From positions 42,608,975 through 42,672,974 of the forward strand of contig CM067564.1 of assembly GCA_034336665.1 (NCBI GenBank): DNA of 64,000 nucleotides, read 5' to 3'. This DNA comes from Luscinia megarhynchos. Its lineage: Eukaryota > Chordata > Aves > Passeriformes > Turdidae. A program made the translations under genes and the position numbers. The notes below the pieces were generated by a model. The model was given only the letters and a program-made list of their open reading frames with translations, had not been told where the DNA came from and searched no databases. Shown in pieces: positions 45,096 to 56,609 of this stretch (within the stretch, counting starts at the first letter, position 1; every line of letters starts with the position of its first letter).

Positions 45096-46520
45096 CTCCT
45101 GCCTGCCCCGGATGGGGGAGCGGCCTGGGGCTGGGGGAAATGGATTTGAGCTGTGCCAGGCACAGAGACTGCACACACCTCTTTTTGGGGGTTGTGCTGT
45201 GACCGTAAAGGGGCCGCGGAGGAGGTTCCAGGTGAGCTCAGGTGTGAGGATTCCCAGCTGGGAGTTCCACCCCTCCCTGCTTTGGATCCATTCTGGTTTG
45301 TGGATGTGCTTCCAGCACCACCCTGGGATTGGGATGGGCACAACATTTCTGTCCCTGGGCTGTGACTCTAAAGGGGTCATGGAGGAGGTTCCAGGTGAGC
45401 TCAGAGCTCAGGTGTGAGGATTCCCAGCTGGGAGTTCCACCCCTCCCTGGTTTGGATCCATTCTGGTTTGTGGATGTGCTTCCAACACCACCCTGGGATT
45501 GGGATGGGCACAACATTTCTGTCCCTGGGCTGTGACTCTAAAGGGGTCATGGAGGAGGTTCCAGGTGAGCTCAGAGCTCAGGTGTGAGGATTCCCAGCTG
45601 GGAGTTCCACCCCTCCCTGGTTTGGATCCATTCTGGTTTGTGGATGTGCTTCCAGCACCACCCCGGGATTGGGAAGGGCACAACATTCCTGTCTCTGGGC
45701 TGTGACTCTAAAGGGGTCATGGAGGAGGCTGCAGAGTGAGCTCAGAGTTCAGGTGTGTCTGAGGTGTGAGGATGTGAGGATCAGTGTGAGGATTCCCAGC
45801 TGGGAGTTCCATCCCTGCCTAGTTTGGATCCATTCTGGTTTGTGGATGTGCTTCCAACACCACCCCAGGATACCAGGAGCTCTGACTGGTTTGGGATGGG
45901 GACAACATTCCTGTGCCTGGGCTGTGACTGTAAAGGGGTCATGGAGGAGGTTGCAGAGTGAGCTCAGGTGTGTCTGAGGTGTGAGGATGTGAGGATTCCC
46001 AGCTGGGAGTTCCATCCCTGCGTGGTTTGGATCCATTCTGGTTTGTGGATGTGCTTCCAACACCAATACCAGGAGCACTGGCTGGTTTGGGATGGACACA
46101 ACATTCCTGTCCCTGGGCTGTGACTGTAAAGGGTCACGGAGGAGGTTCCAGGAGAGCTCAGGTGTGTCTGTAGCTCAGTGTGAGTGAGGATTCCCAGCTG
46201 GGAATTCCACCCCTCCCCTGGTTTGGATCCATTCTGGTTTGTGGATGTGCTTCCAACACCAATACCAGGAGCACTGGCTGGTTGGGGATGGACACAACAT
46301 TCCTGTCCCTGGGCTGTGACTGTAAAGGGTCATGGAGGAGGTTCCAGGTGAGCTCAGGTGTGTCTGTAGCTCAGTGTGAGTGAGGATTCCCAGCTGGGAA
46401 TTCCACCCCTCCCTGCTTTGGATCCATTCTGGTTTGTGGCTGTGCTGCCAGCACATGGTTTGGGATGGCCACAACGTTCCTGTGCTGTCCCTGGGGTCCC
46501 TCAGCCCTGGTGCCACCAGG
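45096..46520 (+). repeat. STRIP2 3' UTR start with about seven 170-bp tandem units
   Basis: From about 45195, units beginning CTGTGACTCTAAAGGGGTCA recur at about 45195, 45359, 45529, 45699 and then with longer spacing near 45921, 46127 and 46313. The central three are exactly 170 bp apart; later ones are lengthened by small insertions. Each early unit contains CCAGGTGAGCTCAG, which resembles a splice donor. The array lies directly after the stop, so it is probably transcribed in the 3' UTR. Confidence 0.85.
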
Positions 46521-46529
46521 GGCAGGTCC

Positions 46530-49480
46530 TGCACAGTCCCCTGGACACCCACCCACCCTCTGCACCTCTGCTTCCCTCCACCTTCACTCACCTTTCTTCA
46601 GCTTGTGGTTGGAGGTCCCATTTCTCTCTGAGTGTCATTATGATTCCACAATCCTCTTTACCCCTTTCCAGCCCTGAGGAGACAACAAACACCACGGTAA
46701 ATAACCTGATTTTTTACACAGATTTTGGGGTGTTTGGGGGAATGTCTGTGCCCTGAGAGGGGAAAGTGCTTTGGTGAACAATTTATGAGTTAAAGAGTGG
46801 ATTCTGTGGTCCCTAAATTTCAGAATGAATAGGATATTGAGCTGTAAACTTTCTATCCTTTAATAACTTAATACTTAAATTAAATAATGAACACTACTCT
46901 TGGGTAAAGCTGTGTTGCATGAGGGTGGCATTTGTCAAAGCATTGTGTGTTCATATAGAGCAGGGAAGCCCTAAATAAATGTTTGTTATGGCAGGATTTG
47001 TGCTAATTGCTTAAATAATTAATTAACCTGGGAATGTTTCTTTCATGGGGTTTGTTCAAGGCCTTGTCCATGGAAATGGCATTAAACCTTTTAAAACCTT
47101 TTAAAATACACTTTTGTTCAAAATAAAACAACTTTTAAAGGATACCTCTTTATTTAAGCTTTTTCTTTCTATGTCTTAATTTAAATGTTTCTTTTTTATT
47201 ATGTTTTTAAGGACAAAAACAAACTCAGTCTTCATCCCTGCCCATCTCCACTCAAGGGAAAATTGAATGAATTACTGAAGAAACTTAGAAAAGCCCTTGG
47301 TATTTGGCTCAAACCTTTTTTTTTCCCCAAAGTGTCTTTTTTCCCACAATATGTTGAAAAAAATAACCAGTACATACCCAATGTGCATTTTTCTATATTT
47401 TATTTTTAAATTGTGCTTTTCAGTTATTTTTACTGAGAGAAATTAGAACTACAAATCCTTACCTGAATGTCTGGGTGGTGGAGGATGATACAAATTTATC
47501 CTGGATTACAATTTATTCAAACCATCACCACCAAATTTTTGGCTTCCCAGAGAGAGAGATCACAGAAAACCTGAACCTCTGCATAGAAAAGTAACTTAGG
47601 AGAGGCTACACCTTTATTTAAAATATTTATGTCCCATCCTGGCAAGCAAGCAGCAGTTTCAAACTTTTTTTTTTTTCTTCACAGTGAAGATTTTCTCCTG
47701 CTTAAAAATTCTCAAAATTTTTGAGGGGACAGCAATTAAAGAATAATAATTTTATAAGTTCAGCAAGGCAGTTTCAGAATGAAATTTTGGGTGGATTCTG
47801 CACAGCTGGAGGAACATCTGTTATCTCACCCCAGCAGGACTGTTGGTTCCAGGAAGCCTCCAGTGTTCCTGTTGTAACTGCAATAAAGAACTTTTTATTT
47901 TTGTTTTCACCCTACAGGTGGTTGCTGAAAGTTTTGCTGTGGGTTTTTTTTTCTTTCAGCACCTCAGCACTAATTCTTCTGTTTCCTAGGGATGTAAAGC
48001 ATGTAGAATTGAGTTATTAATTTCTCGGTTTTCTCTAAGCAACTTTCGAGCTGGTTGGTGAATTTAATGCAAATTTCAGTGAGGGATAAAAGGCTACAAA
48101 GGTACAAAACTCCTTTCCGAGTTGTGAAAGGAGAGAGTGATCCCAACAAAAAGAAAAAAAAAAAAGGGGGGGGATTTAGCCTTTATCTAGTCCGTTTGAC
48201 AGAGTTAAATATATATTTTTTTTTCTATTTTCTCTATTTCTGTGGATTTTTCCATAAAAATAACAACTCTGAGATGTCCTGGCTGACTCTGTATTTATCC
48301 ACTTGTAACCACAGAAGTGACTGGATGAGGTCAGGCTTATTCTACTCTGGAGTTTGAGAAGCTTCCCTTAATAATTTATCAAAGCCTTGCATGTATAAAC
48401 AGCAGCTTGTTCTGCAGCCAGGTCCAAACACTGTCACAACACACAATATTTAAGTTTTTTTGTCTCCTTGATTGATCATTTCAGTGTTCTATGCCTTCCT
48501 TTTTGCCTCCACAATTATAACATGGCCTCCTGACAGTTGTCTGTGCTAAAAGAAGATAATTAATGTAATTATGATTGTTTCTTTTATGCTGTGTGGTTTG
48601 TTAATACAAATGACACAAATTTTCCCTGAACAAAGTGGAAATAATTTTTTATTATTTTTATTTCATTATCCAAGGCTCATTCAAGAGAATTTTACTCCCA
48701 AATCTGCAGACTTTTTTCCCACACTACCAAGTCTTTTTTATTATTAGGGGAAGAAGGAAGTTTCCTTATGCAGCAGAGAGAGCATTTAGAGAGGTTAATA
48801 TTAAAAATAATTCCATGATCTAAGCAGATTCACTGATATGTTTGTTGGAGTTTGGCAATATTGCAATTATGAGCTATATTTTTTTTTCCATAAGGGAATT
48901 CAGCTCCTACTGATTTTTTTTCAGTTGTGCCTATTTTTTTAATGCTTTGCAAGTGAAAATCTGGTGCTGAAGGATACAGGAGAGATTCCTCTCTCCCATA
49001 TTTTTTTTTTCCAAATTTAAAAGTCACCCCACCTTTAGACGCATTACTACCCTTGGATAAAATTGTTGTGTCTAAAAAAGGTGCAGAGAACCAAATTAAC
49101 CCTTCATGTCCCTATCCCTCCCTCAGACCCCTCTGCCTCCATCCATTCCCTGTGTCTCAGGCCTCGTTTTATGGGGATTTATTGCAAATATCCAACCTCC
49201 ATTACACATAATTTTCAGGACCTGTTGTCCAGTGGCTCTGGAAGGAGACGAAGCAGAGGTTGTTTTTGAATTTTTTATGTGGTGAAGGAGGCTGAGTCGG
49301 ATTAAGCAGAGACTCTCCCATGTCACGCAGTGATAATGTGAATATTCCACTAATAGTCCAGCAAACGCCAATCTTTCCAAAACCTTTGGAAAGCACGCCT
49401 TGCTCCCCTCCTAATCTCAGCTCAAAGCTGTCGCAGCGGCGATTTTCTCGCCTCCTTGTGACATTTCCCTGGGGATTTTA
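46530..49480. other. AT-rich intergenic DNA, no gene recognised
   Basis: Single-copy AT-rich sequence between STRIP2 and SMKR1. Only short, non-conserved open frames occur. The proximal part may belong to the STRIP2 3' UTR. Confidence 0.6.
46974..47129 (+). terminator. STRIP2: Candidate STRIP2 polyadenylation signals
   Basis: AATAAA at 46974-46979 and 47124-47129 are the first canonical signals well after the stop and beyond the tandem array. The AT-rich setting makes chance occurrence possible, so the true 3' end is uncertain. Confidence 0.35.
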
Positions 49481-49589
49481 GCAGTGGGCGGCACACGGGC
49501 GGTAATGGCGGCGCCCGCTCCCCTCAGCGCCCTCATCCCCCTCAGAGCTTTTCCCGCCCTTTTCCCCGTCACCACGGCAGCGGCGGGAA

Positions 49590-49740
49590 TGCGCTGGTCC
49601 CGCCCCCTCGGCAGCTGATTGGATAATAGAGGAGTATCTCAGCAGCTGATTGGTCAGATGGACTGTCAATCAGTACCTAATTGGACAGATGAGCTGTCAA
49701 TCATAGCAGATTCCCCCCGCCCTGTCGCTATGACAACGCG
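49590..49740 (+). promoter_or_regulatory. SMKR1: SMKR1 promoter: three inverted CCAAT boxes, TALE-like sites, RFX X-box
   Basis: ATTGG (inverted CCAAT, NF-Y type) occurs at 49618, 49649 and 49680, exactly 31 bp apart. CTGTCAATCA, the complement of the PBX-MEIS/PREP motif TGATTGACAG, occurs at 49663 and 49694, also 31 bp apart. GTCGCTATGACAAC at 49724-49737 fits the X-box consensus RYYNYYATRRNRAC at every position. A GC box (CCCGCCCC) lies near 49599. The region is GC-rich between AT-rich flanks and sits just before a donor (gaag|gtgaga) at 49829. Confidence 0.75.
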
Positions 49741-49829
49741 ACGCTGAGGGGAAGAAGGCGAAGCCGTGGCGCCTCTGAGGGGGAAGAGGCGCCGCCGCTT
49801 CAGAGCCGCGGGGATGTGGGGACGGGAAG
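49740..49829 (+). other. SMKR1: SMKR1 probable non-coding exon 1
   Basis: GC-rich segment after the X-box ending in the strong donor GGGAAG|gtgagatt at 49829. The 5' end is not determined. It is inferred to be 5' UTR, because the lysine-rich frame starts only at the end of the next exon. A CR1 fragment follows directly. Confidence 0.5.
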
Positions 49830-49839
49830 GTGAGATTCT

Positions 49840-50160
49840 GCCATTCCTACAGGGGACAGAAAAAGGGGTCAGGAGGGACCCGCTTCCCTGACAGAAAGGT
49901 GGGAGTTCGGGCTCTGCTCCCAGCCTCAAGTTGTGCCGGAGATTTAGAGTGGATATCAGGAAAATTCCTTCCCTAAAAGAGTTGTCCGGCCCTGGCACAG
50001 CTGCAGGGTTGGATGGAGTTCCCATGCCTGGAGGGATTTCAAAGCTTGTGTGGATGTGGCACTTGGGGACACTTGGGGTCAGTGCTGGCCTTGGCACTCC
50101 TGGCTGGATTTGGTCTTGGAGGTTTTGTCCAGAATTCTGTGACTGCAAACCTGGAGGGCT
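49840..50160 (+). mobile_element. CR1 LINE 3' fragment, sense, in SMKR1 intron 1
   Basis: Contains GGATATCAGGAAAATTCCTT, GTTGGATGGAGTTCCCATGC, GGATGTGGCACTTGGGG and GGTCTTGGAGGTTTTGTCCA in CR1 order, reading toward the 3' end. Confidence 0.75.
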
Positions 50161-50465
50161 TTGCTGAAAAGCTCAGAGTCCTGGAATCTGACAATTAGCA
50201 GCTGATTTTGCTGAAAAGCTCAGAGTCCTGAATCTGAGGATTAGCTGATTTCACAGGTGAGTATCAGCTTTTAGGGATGACCCCCTGGACCTGTTTTTGC
50301 AAGGCACTAACTATTTTTCCCCTTTTTCCCTTCAAAGTTTAGCGAGAACCGACACAGGCACTGTGCTTTATTCACACTGTGTAACTAACCATTTAATTTT
50401 GTGTTGCAGGGTCCATCTCCAGGGCTTGATGTAGAGTCCCAGCTGCTCATTTAAAGGACTCAGCC

Positions 50466-52819
50466 ATGGTAAAACACTTTTGATCCTTCAGAAGTGTTGA
50501 TAACCCTTTTTTAAGGAAAAGGTTCATATCCAAAAGGTTCACAAATTCACTTTGTGTGCAACTATAAACCTAATTCTGATTTCTACCTTTTTTTTGTTCT
50601 TGGCTGCAGGCTGTAAAATTTTGTACACAATTTTGTAAAATTTTGCATATAAAACCTGTGAGCATCTTTGGTATTTGGAAAGATCAGCTACAAGCTGAAT
50701 TCCTACTAGGAACCTGCAAGTTCACAAAATCCAGCAGAGACCCTGGGCAAACAAGGAATGGGACTCAGGTGACTGAGTCAAAATCCATGAAGGGGGAACA
50801 TTCCAGCATGTGAAGTATTTCACAAATTCTGTCCAATTAAGGTCTGTGAAAGAGGCTTGTCTCTCATCTCAAACATATGGCTGAGCTCAAGTAGTTTCAT
50901 TCTGCAAATAATCTGCCATCAGCTGCAGTTTACACTCTTGTTTTCTCTCTTTTTTGCTTCTTTAATAGAGGGTCTGTGTGTTTTATGTAGAACATTCAAT
51001 TTTTATTTTAGTTTTTGTTGGGTTCTTTTTTTGTTTGTTTTGGTGGGGTTTTTGGGGTTTTTTGTGGGTGGTTTTTTTTTGTTTGGTTTGGTTTTTGTTT
51101 GTTTTTTGGGGTTTTTTTTCAGTTTTTCTTTACCTGCTCATATTCTTTTTTAGTTTTTCTTTACCTGCTCATATTCTTTCACACCATGGTCCCAGCTGAT
51201 TCAGAGGATTGTGCCCTTTACTCTGTTGTCACCCCTCAGAGCACAAATGTTTGTCCCTTTTGCACTGAGCAGTGCTGAGCTGTGAAAGGAGTTTTTAGGA
51301 ATTCTGACATGGTGGGTTTGGGTTTGTTTAACCACCAGTGGTGGGAGAGCAGCCCCATCCCAGATCCATGGAAACTGTGGGAGGGTGTTCTGCTGTCCTG
51401 CTTTAAGATCCAGAGTCACAGGCAGCCACACAGGAGTGGATGAACACAGGCCAAGTTACTTCAGGACTGCATCCTCATGTGGTAATTAAAAAAAACAATC
51501 AGTGGAAAAGAATGTTTGGCTTCCATTGTGCACAAACCTTTTTTTAACCAGATGGAAGCACAGGAGGACAGTGATTAGCTCAGTCTGATGGCTTTAGAGG
51601 TTCTGACAGCCTGCAGAGCAAACAGGGGTTGGGTGGAAGTTTTATTAATGCTTAGGAGTCTTGCCATAAAATCACAAAGTGCTGGGGTCTGGGTGAGGGG
51701 CTCTGAGCTAATGCTTGAGCCAGGACTAAGAGGGAGCAAAACAGCTGCTCTGGGGTGTCTTGGGATCATGGAATGGTTTGGGCTGGAAGGACCTAAAAGC
51801 TCATCTCATTCCAACCAAATTCTACTGTCCCAGATTTCTCCAAGCCCTGTCCAGCCTGGCCTTGGGCATTCCAGGGATTGGCAATTCCAGCCCAGCCAGG
51901 AATCCCTTCCCCAATCTCCCCTTTCCCAATTTCCTGTGTCCTGTCCCTCCATCCCTTGTCCCCAGCCCCTCTCCAGCTCTCCTGCAGCCCCTCCAGGCCC
52001 TGCAATGTGCTGGAAGCTCTCCCTGCATCCTTCCCTTCTCCAGGCTGCCAATTCCCAGCTCTCCACAGCCTCACACTGGATCCATCTCCTCTCCAAGGGA
52101 CTGATGGATCCAGGGCCTTCCCTTGCAATCTCAGGGAACCATCAAGGCTCTCCCTTCCCTTTTCCTCTCTTTTCCATCCCCACTGGCCATCAAAATCCCT
52201 CTGGATGGATTCTGAGTGTCCTGAATCCCAGAATCCTGGGCTGCCCTGGCTGGGAAGGGAGCTCAGAGCTCATTGCAGGGACACCTCCCCCATCCCAGGC
52301 TGCTCCAATCCTTCCTGGGCCATTGCAGGGATCCAGGGATTCTCTGCCAATTCCAGCCCAGACAGGAATTCCTAATTCCCAAATCTCCCCTTTCCCACTT
52401 CCCTGTGTCCTGTCCCTCCAGGCCTTGTCCCCAGCCCCTCTCCAGCTCTCCTGCAGCCCCTCCAGCCCCTGCAATGTGCTGGAAGCTCTCCCTGCATCCT
52501 TCCCTTCTCCAGGCTGAGCACCCCCAGCTCTCTCAGTCTCTCAGCCTGGAATTCTCTAACCCAGAAGTGAGACAACAAAGACCCAAAACTGAGTGGCTTT
52601 GTGGTCGTTTTCTCTCTGCAGGCAGGCAAAGGCAAAAAACCCAAAGGTAAAGGCAGAAAGCTCCCAAAAATTCCAAAGGAGGTGAAAGAAGTGTTTGTCC
52701 TCAGCCCAGCTGCCATGCTCAACGCTTACTACATCTCTCACAACGCTGCTGCCTTCCTGGAATTCCGGGGCTATCCCTGGCCTGGCTCTCTCAAAAAGAA
52801 GGGGAAGAAAAAGAAGTGA
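50466..52819 (+). CDS. SMKR1: SMKR1, small lysine-rich protein 1 (66 residues)
   Basis: Two coding exons. The first, about 50410-50468, has acceptor gttgcag and contains 5' UTR plus only the start codon: GCC ATG|gtaaaac. The second, 52622-52819 (acceptor ctctgcag), encodes AGKGKKPKGKGRKLPKI, then VLSPAAMLNAYYISHNAAAF, FRGYPWPG and a lysine tail KKKGKKKK before the stop. The central LSPAAMLN-YYI-HN and RG-WPG pattern matches human SMKR1 (about 65 residues), which also follows STRIP2. The ends are basic and probably disordered; the middle is hydrophobic. There is no signal peptide. The cellular role is not established. The promoter suggests ciliated-cell or sperm expression (inference). Confidence 0.88.
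50980..51180. repeat. T/G-rich low-complexity tract
   Basis: About 200 bp of TTTTTGGGG / GTTTTTTTG sequence with a 34-bp direct repeat (TTTTTCTTTACCTGCTCATA) at its end. Confidence 0.7.
51772..52545 (-). mobile_element. Composite CR1 LINE fragment in SMKR1 intron 2
   Basis: Plus-strand ATGGAATGGTTTGGGCTGG marks the complement of the 3' end. Internal 51934-52434 is nearly identical to 28175-28675. Its end is about 75 bp from the SMKR1 coding exon. Confidence 0.8.
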
Positions 52820-52854
52820 ACTCACCCCAAGTCCCTGGTGAAGACTCTGCTGTG

Positions 52855-52860
52855 ATTAAA
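52855..52860 (+). terminator. SMKR1: SMKR1 polyadenylation signal ATTAAA
   Basis: ATTAAA lies 36 bp after the SMKR1 stop, implying a very short 3' UTR. It is the first signal variant in the region. Confidence 0.5.
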
Positions 52861-53044
52861 CCCACCCTGGCTCTGCAGTGATCAGCTCAAATATTTTCCT
52901 GTGTCCTACAAAGACACTTTTATTGCAGCTCATGGACAGGGACAAAGGGCAGGGGACGCTGTGCCATTGTCACTTCACCTGTGCCTTGCTGGGGCTGGGT
53001 TCACCCAGCCTGCTGCCACTCCTATGGATGGGATGAGTTCCTGA

Positions 53045-53450
53045 GATCTGCTTGAGCTCGGGAGGGATTGACAGAGTCAGTCATGTGAGGGGGAGATGGG
53101 AAGGGGCTCAGCCTGGAGAAAAGGGGGATCAGGGGGGCCCTTGTGGCTCTGCACAAGTCCCTGACAGGAGGGGACAGCCCCAGGTCGGGCTCTGCTCCAG
53201 GAACAGGGACAGGAGGAGAGGGAACAGCCTCAGGGTGGAATCAGCAGGAATTTCCCCATGGAAAGGGTGGGCAGGGGTTGGAACTGCCCAGGGAGGGTTG
53301 GATCCCCATCCCTGGAGTGTCCCAGGAATTCCTGGATGTGGCACTCAGGGTGACAAAGTGGGGGTCATTCACAGCTTGGACTGGATGATCCTGGAGAGCT
53401 TTTCCATCCCCAGTGATCCTGGGAATGTGACCTAGGCCGTGTCAGGGATT
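53045..53450 (+). mobile_element. CR1 LINE 3' fragment, sense
   Basis: Contains GGGGGCCCTTGTGGCTCTGC, GGAATTTCCCCATGGAAAGG and TTGGACTGGATGATCCTGGA in CR1 order. Confidence 0.8.
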
Positions 53451-53554
53451 CTGGGATGGGATGTTAACACCAGCAGAGGTGGTGATGAACCCCCACCCCC
53501 AGGCTGTCACTCACTGTGACCATTCTCAGCCCCAGCATCCTGCCTGGAGACCCA

Positions 53555-53825
53555 AGTTCAGTGTCACATTCAGAGCCCACAGGTTCTGTGTCACATTCAG
53601 AGCTCACAGATTCAGTGTCACATTCAGAGCTCACAGGTTCTGTGTCACATTCAGAGCTCACAGGTTCTGTGTCACATTCAGAGCTCCCAGGTTCAGTGTC
53701 ACATTCAGAGCCCACAGGTTCTGTGTCACATTCAGAGCTCACAGATTCAGTGTCACATTCAGAGCTCACAGGTTCAGTGTCACATTCAGAGCCCACAGGT
53801 TCAGTGTCACATTCAGAGCCCTTCT
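53555..53825. repeat. 27-bp minisatellite (TGTGTCACATTCAGAGCTCA)
   Basis: Ten units of 27 bp with variants GTTCAGTGTCA and GAGCCCACAG. The 9-residue periodic open frame is a by-product. Confidence 0.93.
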
Positions 53826-54149
53826 GCTACATTTGTTCCATGGGTGTTCAGCACAGCCCTGGGGAAATCATGAAGCTGAGAAGAGCTGTGCATCTCTGCC
53901 AGGCCTTTCCACCCTCTGACTTCCAGGTACCAGTCAATTAGCATCAACCCAAGCCAATAAAGGCCTGGAAATCCCTGTGCTGTTTCTCCAGCCTAAAATA
54001 TTCCCTCTCTGAGGAGGTTTTGACCAGGGAAAATCATAATTGGTGGCATTACTTGTCAGCAGCTGCTGTCATTTGTAGCTTGCTGCAAACTCCACTGGGT
54101 TTGTTTCACCTACATGTGGTACAACTCACCCCAAAAACCAAAATTGGTG

Positions 54150-54992
54150 TTTGGGCAAAAAAATATATATGTATATGAAGGGTTTATTTTAAAGCAATTT
54201 GGTTGCAGTGGAAAACAGCCATGTAGCCATTTTGGCTGTTATTATCTCTAGGAATATGACAACATGAAAGCATAAAAATAACACTTAAGAAAATGTGATA
54301 TAAGGAAAAGAGAGGGAAAGGATAAGAGAAGGATCTCACCACCCACAGGTCTCGTGATGAGAGTTGGTTGTTGCAATCTCAGTGTCTGTTGGTCCAACTG
54401 GTGCTCACAGAGTGGATCCAGCAGGTGAGGAGGGGAAATCCTGCAGAAGTCTGGGAGGAATGCACAGAACACAGAATCTGAGTTTGTATTCACTCAGGCT
54501 CAGGTGTGGGGGGTTCCCCCCTGGATGATGGAATGCTGTGGGTCACACTTTGGGACTCTGACACCTCCAAAGGTGATGCTGCTGCCCTTTTGTACCAGCA
54601 CAGTTCACCAAGGTGAACTCCTTGGGGCTACCTGTGAATGTCCTGACATTCCAGGGCAGGGAGTGATCCCAGCTGAATTCCCTAGAGCAGGGACAGTCGC
54701 TTCTCACTTTGTGCTCCTTTTCCAGTAACTTGTCCCCTGGATGTTTGAGCTGCCATCATCCCTCTCTCTCTATTGTGGATCCATTTTTCTCCCCAGCTCC
54801 AGGATAATTGTTGGAAGTAGCACCTTTATCTTATCTCAGGTTTAAAACCCAATATTCCAGCTAGTGGGTGGCTCTGCTGGTCACATATATCTGTGACCAC
54901 CAGTTTTCAGTTTTTGCAGCTTTCTGTAGTGGGCAAAAACCCTCAGATTTTAGCAATGTCTAAGCCATGACCCACTTCAGCCTCTCCCAACA
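54150..54992 (-). mobile_element. Possible LTR, minus strand
   Basis: Minus strand starts TGTTGGGAGAGGCTGAAG and has AATAAACCC near its presumed end (complement of GGGTTTATTTT near 54180). No target duplication identified; the proximal border is a guess. Confidence 0.4.
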
Positions 54993-55040
54993 TGTTAAGA
55001 AAATAATCACAGGATCATTAAAAATTGAAAGATCACCAAT

Positions 55041-55728
55041 TGTGTTGGGTTGATGTGGCCAGCAACGTGAATTCTGTCCCCGTCTGTTAACCCGGGTGGG
55101 GCAGTGACCCTGATCTCCTGGCACACATTATCTGCTCCTGGGCAATCATCTTTATCTTTGCCACAGCCCATCCTCCCTCCAGGAGATATCTCCTGTTCAT
55201 GGCCATGGAGTCCCAGGGCATGACTGATCAAATTCCATCATCCCACTGGGAGATGCTCCAGCCAGGGCAGGAGCCAAGCCTTTCCTACCCAGAGAAAAAC
55301 TGACATTTGGGACACCAAGGCACCTTCTTTCCACTGCATTCCAGAGGAAAACCAGACCCTTCCCACATCATCCCTGGAGCTTCAGAGGAAACTGCACCTT
55401 CTCCAGGAGCACTGCTCCAGCTGAGCCACATCTGCCCCTGCAGGAGGATGCAGCCACCATTGAATGGGACTGCTGCCAACACCCTGCCTGACTGATGGGT
55501 GTCAGCTTGGATTCTGACTCTGGCAGGGTTTGGGATTGTTCTTTGTAATACTGCATTTCTATTTTAATGTTCCTAGTAAAGAACTGTTATTCCTAATTCC
55601 CATCTCTTTGCCTGAGAGCCCCTTAATTTCAAAATGATAATAATTTGGAGGGAGGGGTTTTACATTCTCCATTTCAAAGAGAAGTTTTCTGCCTTTATTG
55701 GCAGACACCTGTCCTTCACACCAGGACA
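55041..55728 (+). mobile_element. Solo LTR, ERVL-like, third copy, 5-bp target duplication CCAAT
   Basis: 688 bp, plus orientation, TGTGTTGGGTTGATG ... TTCACACCAGGACA. CCAAT lies at 55036-55040 and 55729-55733. Only copy outside a gene and only one on the plus strand. Confidence 0.87.
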
Positions 55729-55739
55729 CCAATCCAGCC

Positions 55740-56600
55740 ATGAACCCAGCCCTGGTGTTGAGCAGCACCCTCAGGAGGGACCCCAGGCTGCTGCATTTCC
55801 TGTTTCCCTGCTGATCAGCTGCCTCTGCCCTGCTCTGATGACGCAGGGATGTGGTTTGCAGCCCCACTTTGCTCTGAGCTGTGCACCCACGTCTCCTCCT
55901 CAGCCTTCTCTCGTTTTCTCACTTCCCCACCACCCACCAGGAAGTCTCTGGTCACAGCAGCTCGCAGCTATTTCCTCCAGTCATCAGCTTTCTAAAGCCA
56001 GAGATCCCTTGTAAACTCTGTATTCTGCATCTCCAGCTAAGAAATCAATTAAAAACCCAAAATATTCCATTTTTGTATGGTATATTTACCATACAGAGCT
56101 TTTTTAGGGACAGATGTTTGTGAGCACTGAAGTAGGAACTGCATAATGTGGTAAAGGATGATTAAAAGTGAGCAAGGTTATTTTTACATCTGTGGTAAAC
56201 TGGAGCTACAATACTTTCAAAACTCACAGTATCCAAAATTTACTGGAATATTTATGAAGTAACAGTAAATGTTATTATGTGTTCTCTCTTTAGCAAAAAT
56301 TCTGATTTCAGCATGATGCCACTGAACACAGCAGTGAAGTGCAAAGGACAAAGACTCTGCTTTCCAGTGCATCTGAAAAGTTGCCATTCACTTCTTTGTC
56401 AGCAGATGAAAAAACCCTCCCAACAAACCCAAACTGAGAAATCAAACACTTTTTTTTTTCACTCCTTCTTTCTTTTATCTCTCAGCTGAATCTTGCATGC
56501 AATCCCATCTCCCTGGTGGTTAATAAAGACAAAAAAGACATAAGTTTGGACTTCAAATGGCTGGATTTGCTTAAAAGTGCTGCAGGCTGTGCCATGACTT
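55740..56600. other. Unique intergenic DNA, no gene recognised
   Basis: No exon-like open frame or repeat of note. Confidence 0.5.
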
Positions 56601-56609
56601 TTGTGGATG

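Noticed and set aside
49478..49669. Divergent minus-strand gene sharing the SMKR1 promoter
   Set aside because: The only frame there is short with no family features, and NF-Y boxes alone do not show divergent transcription.
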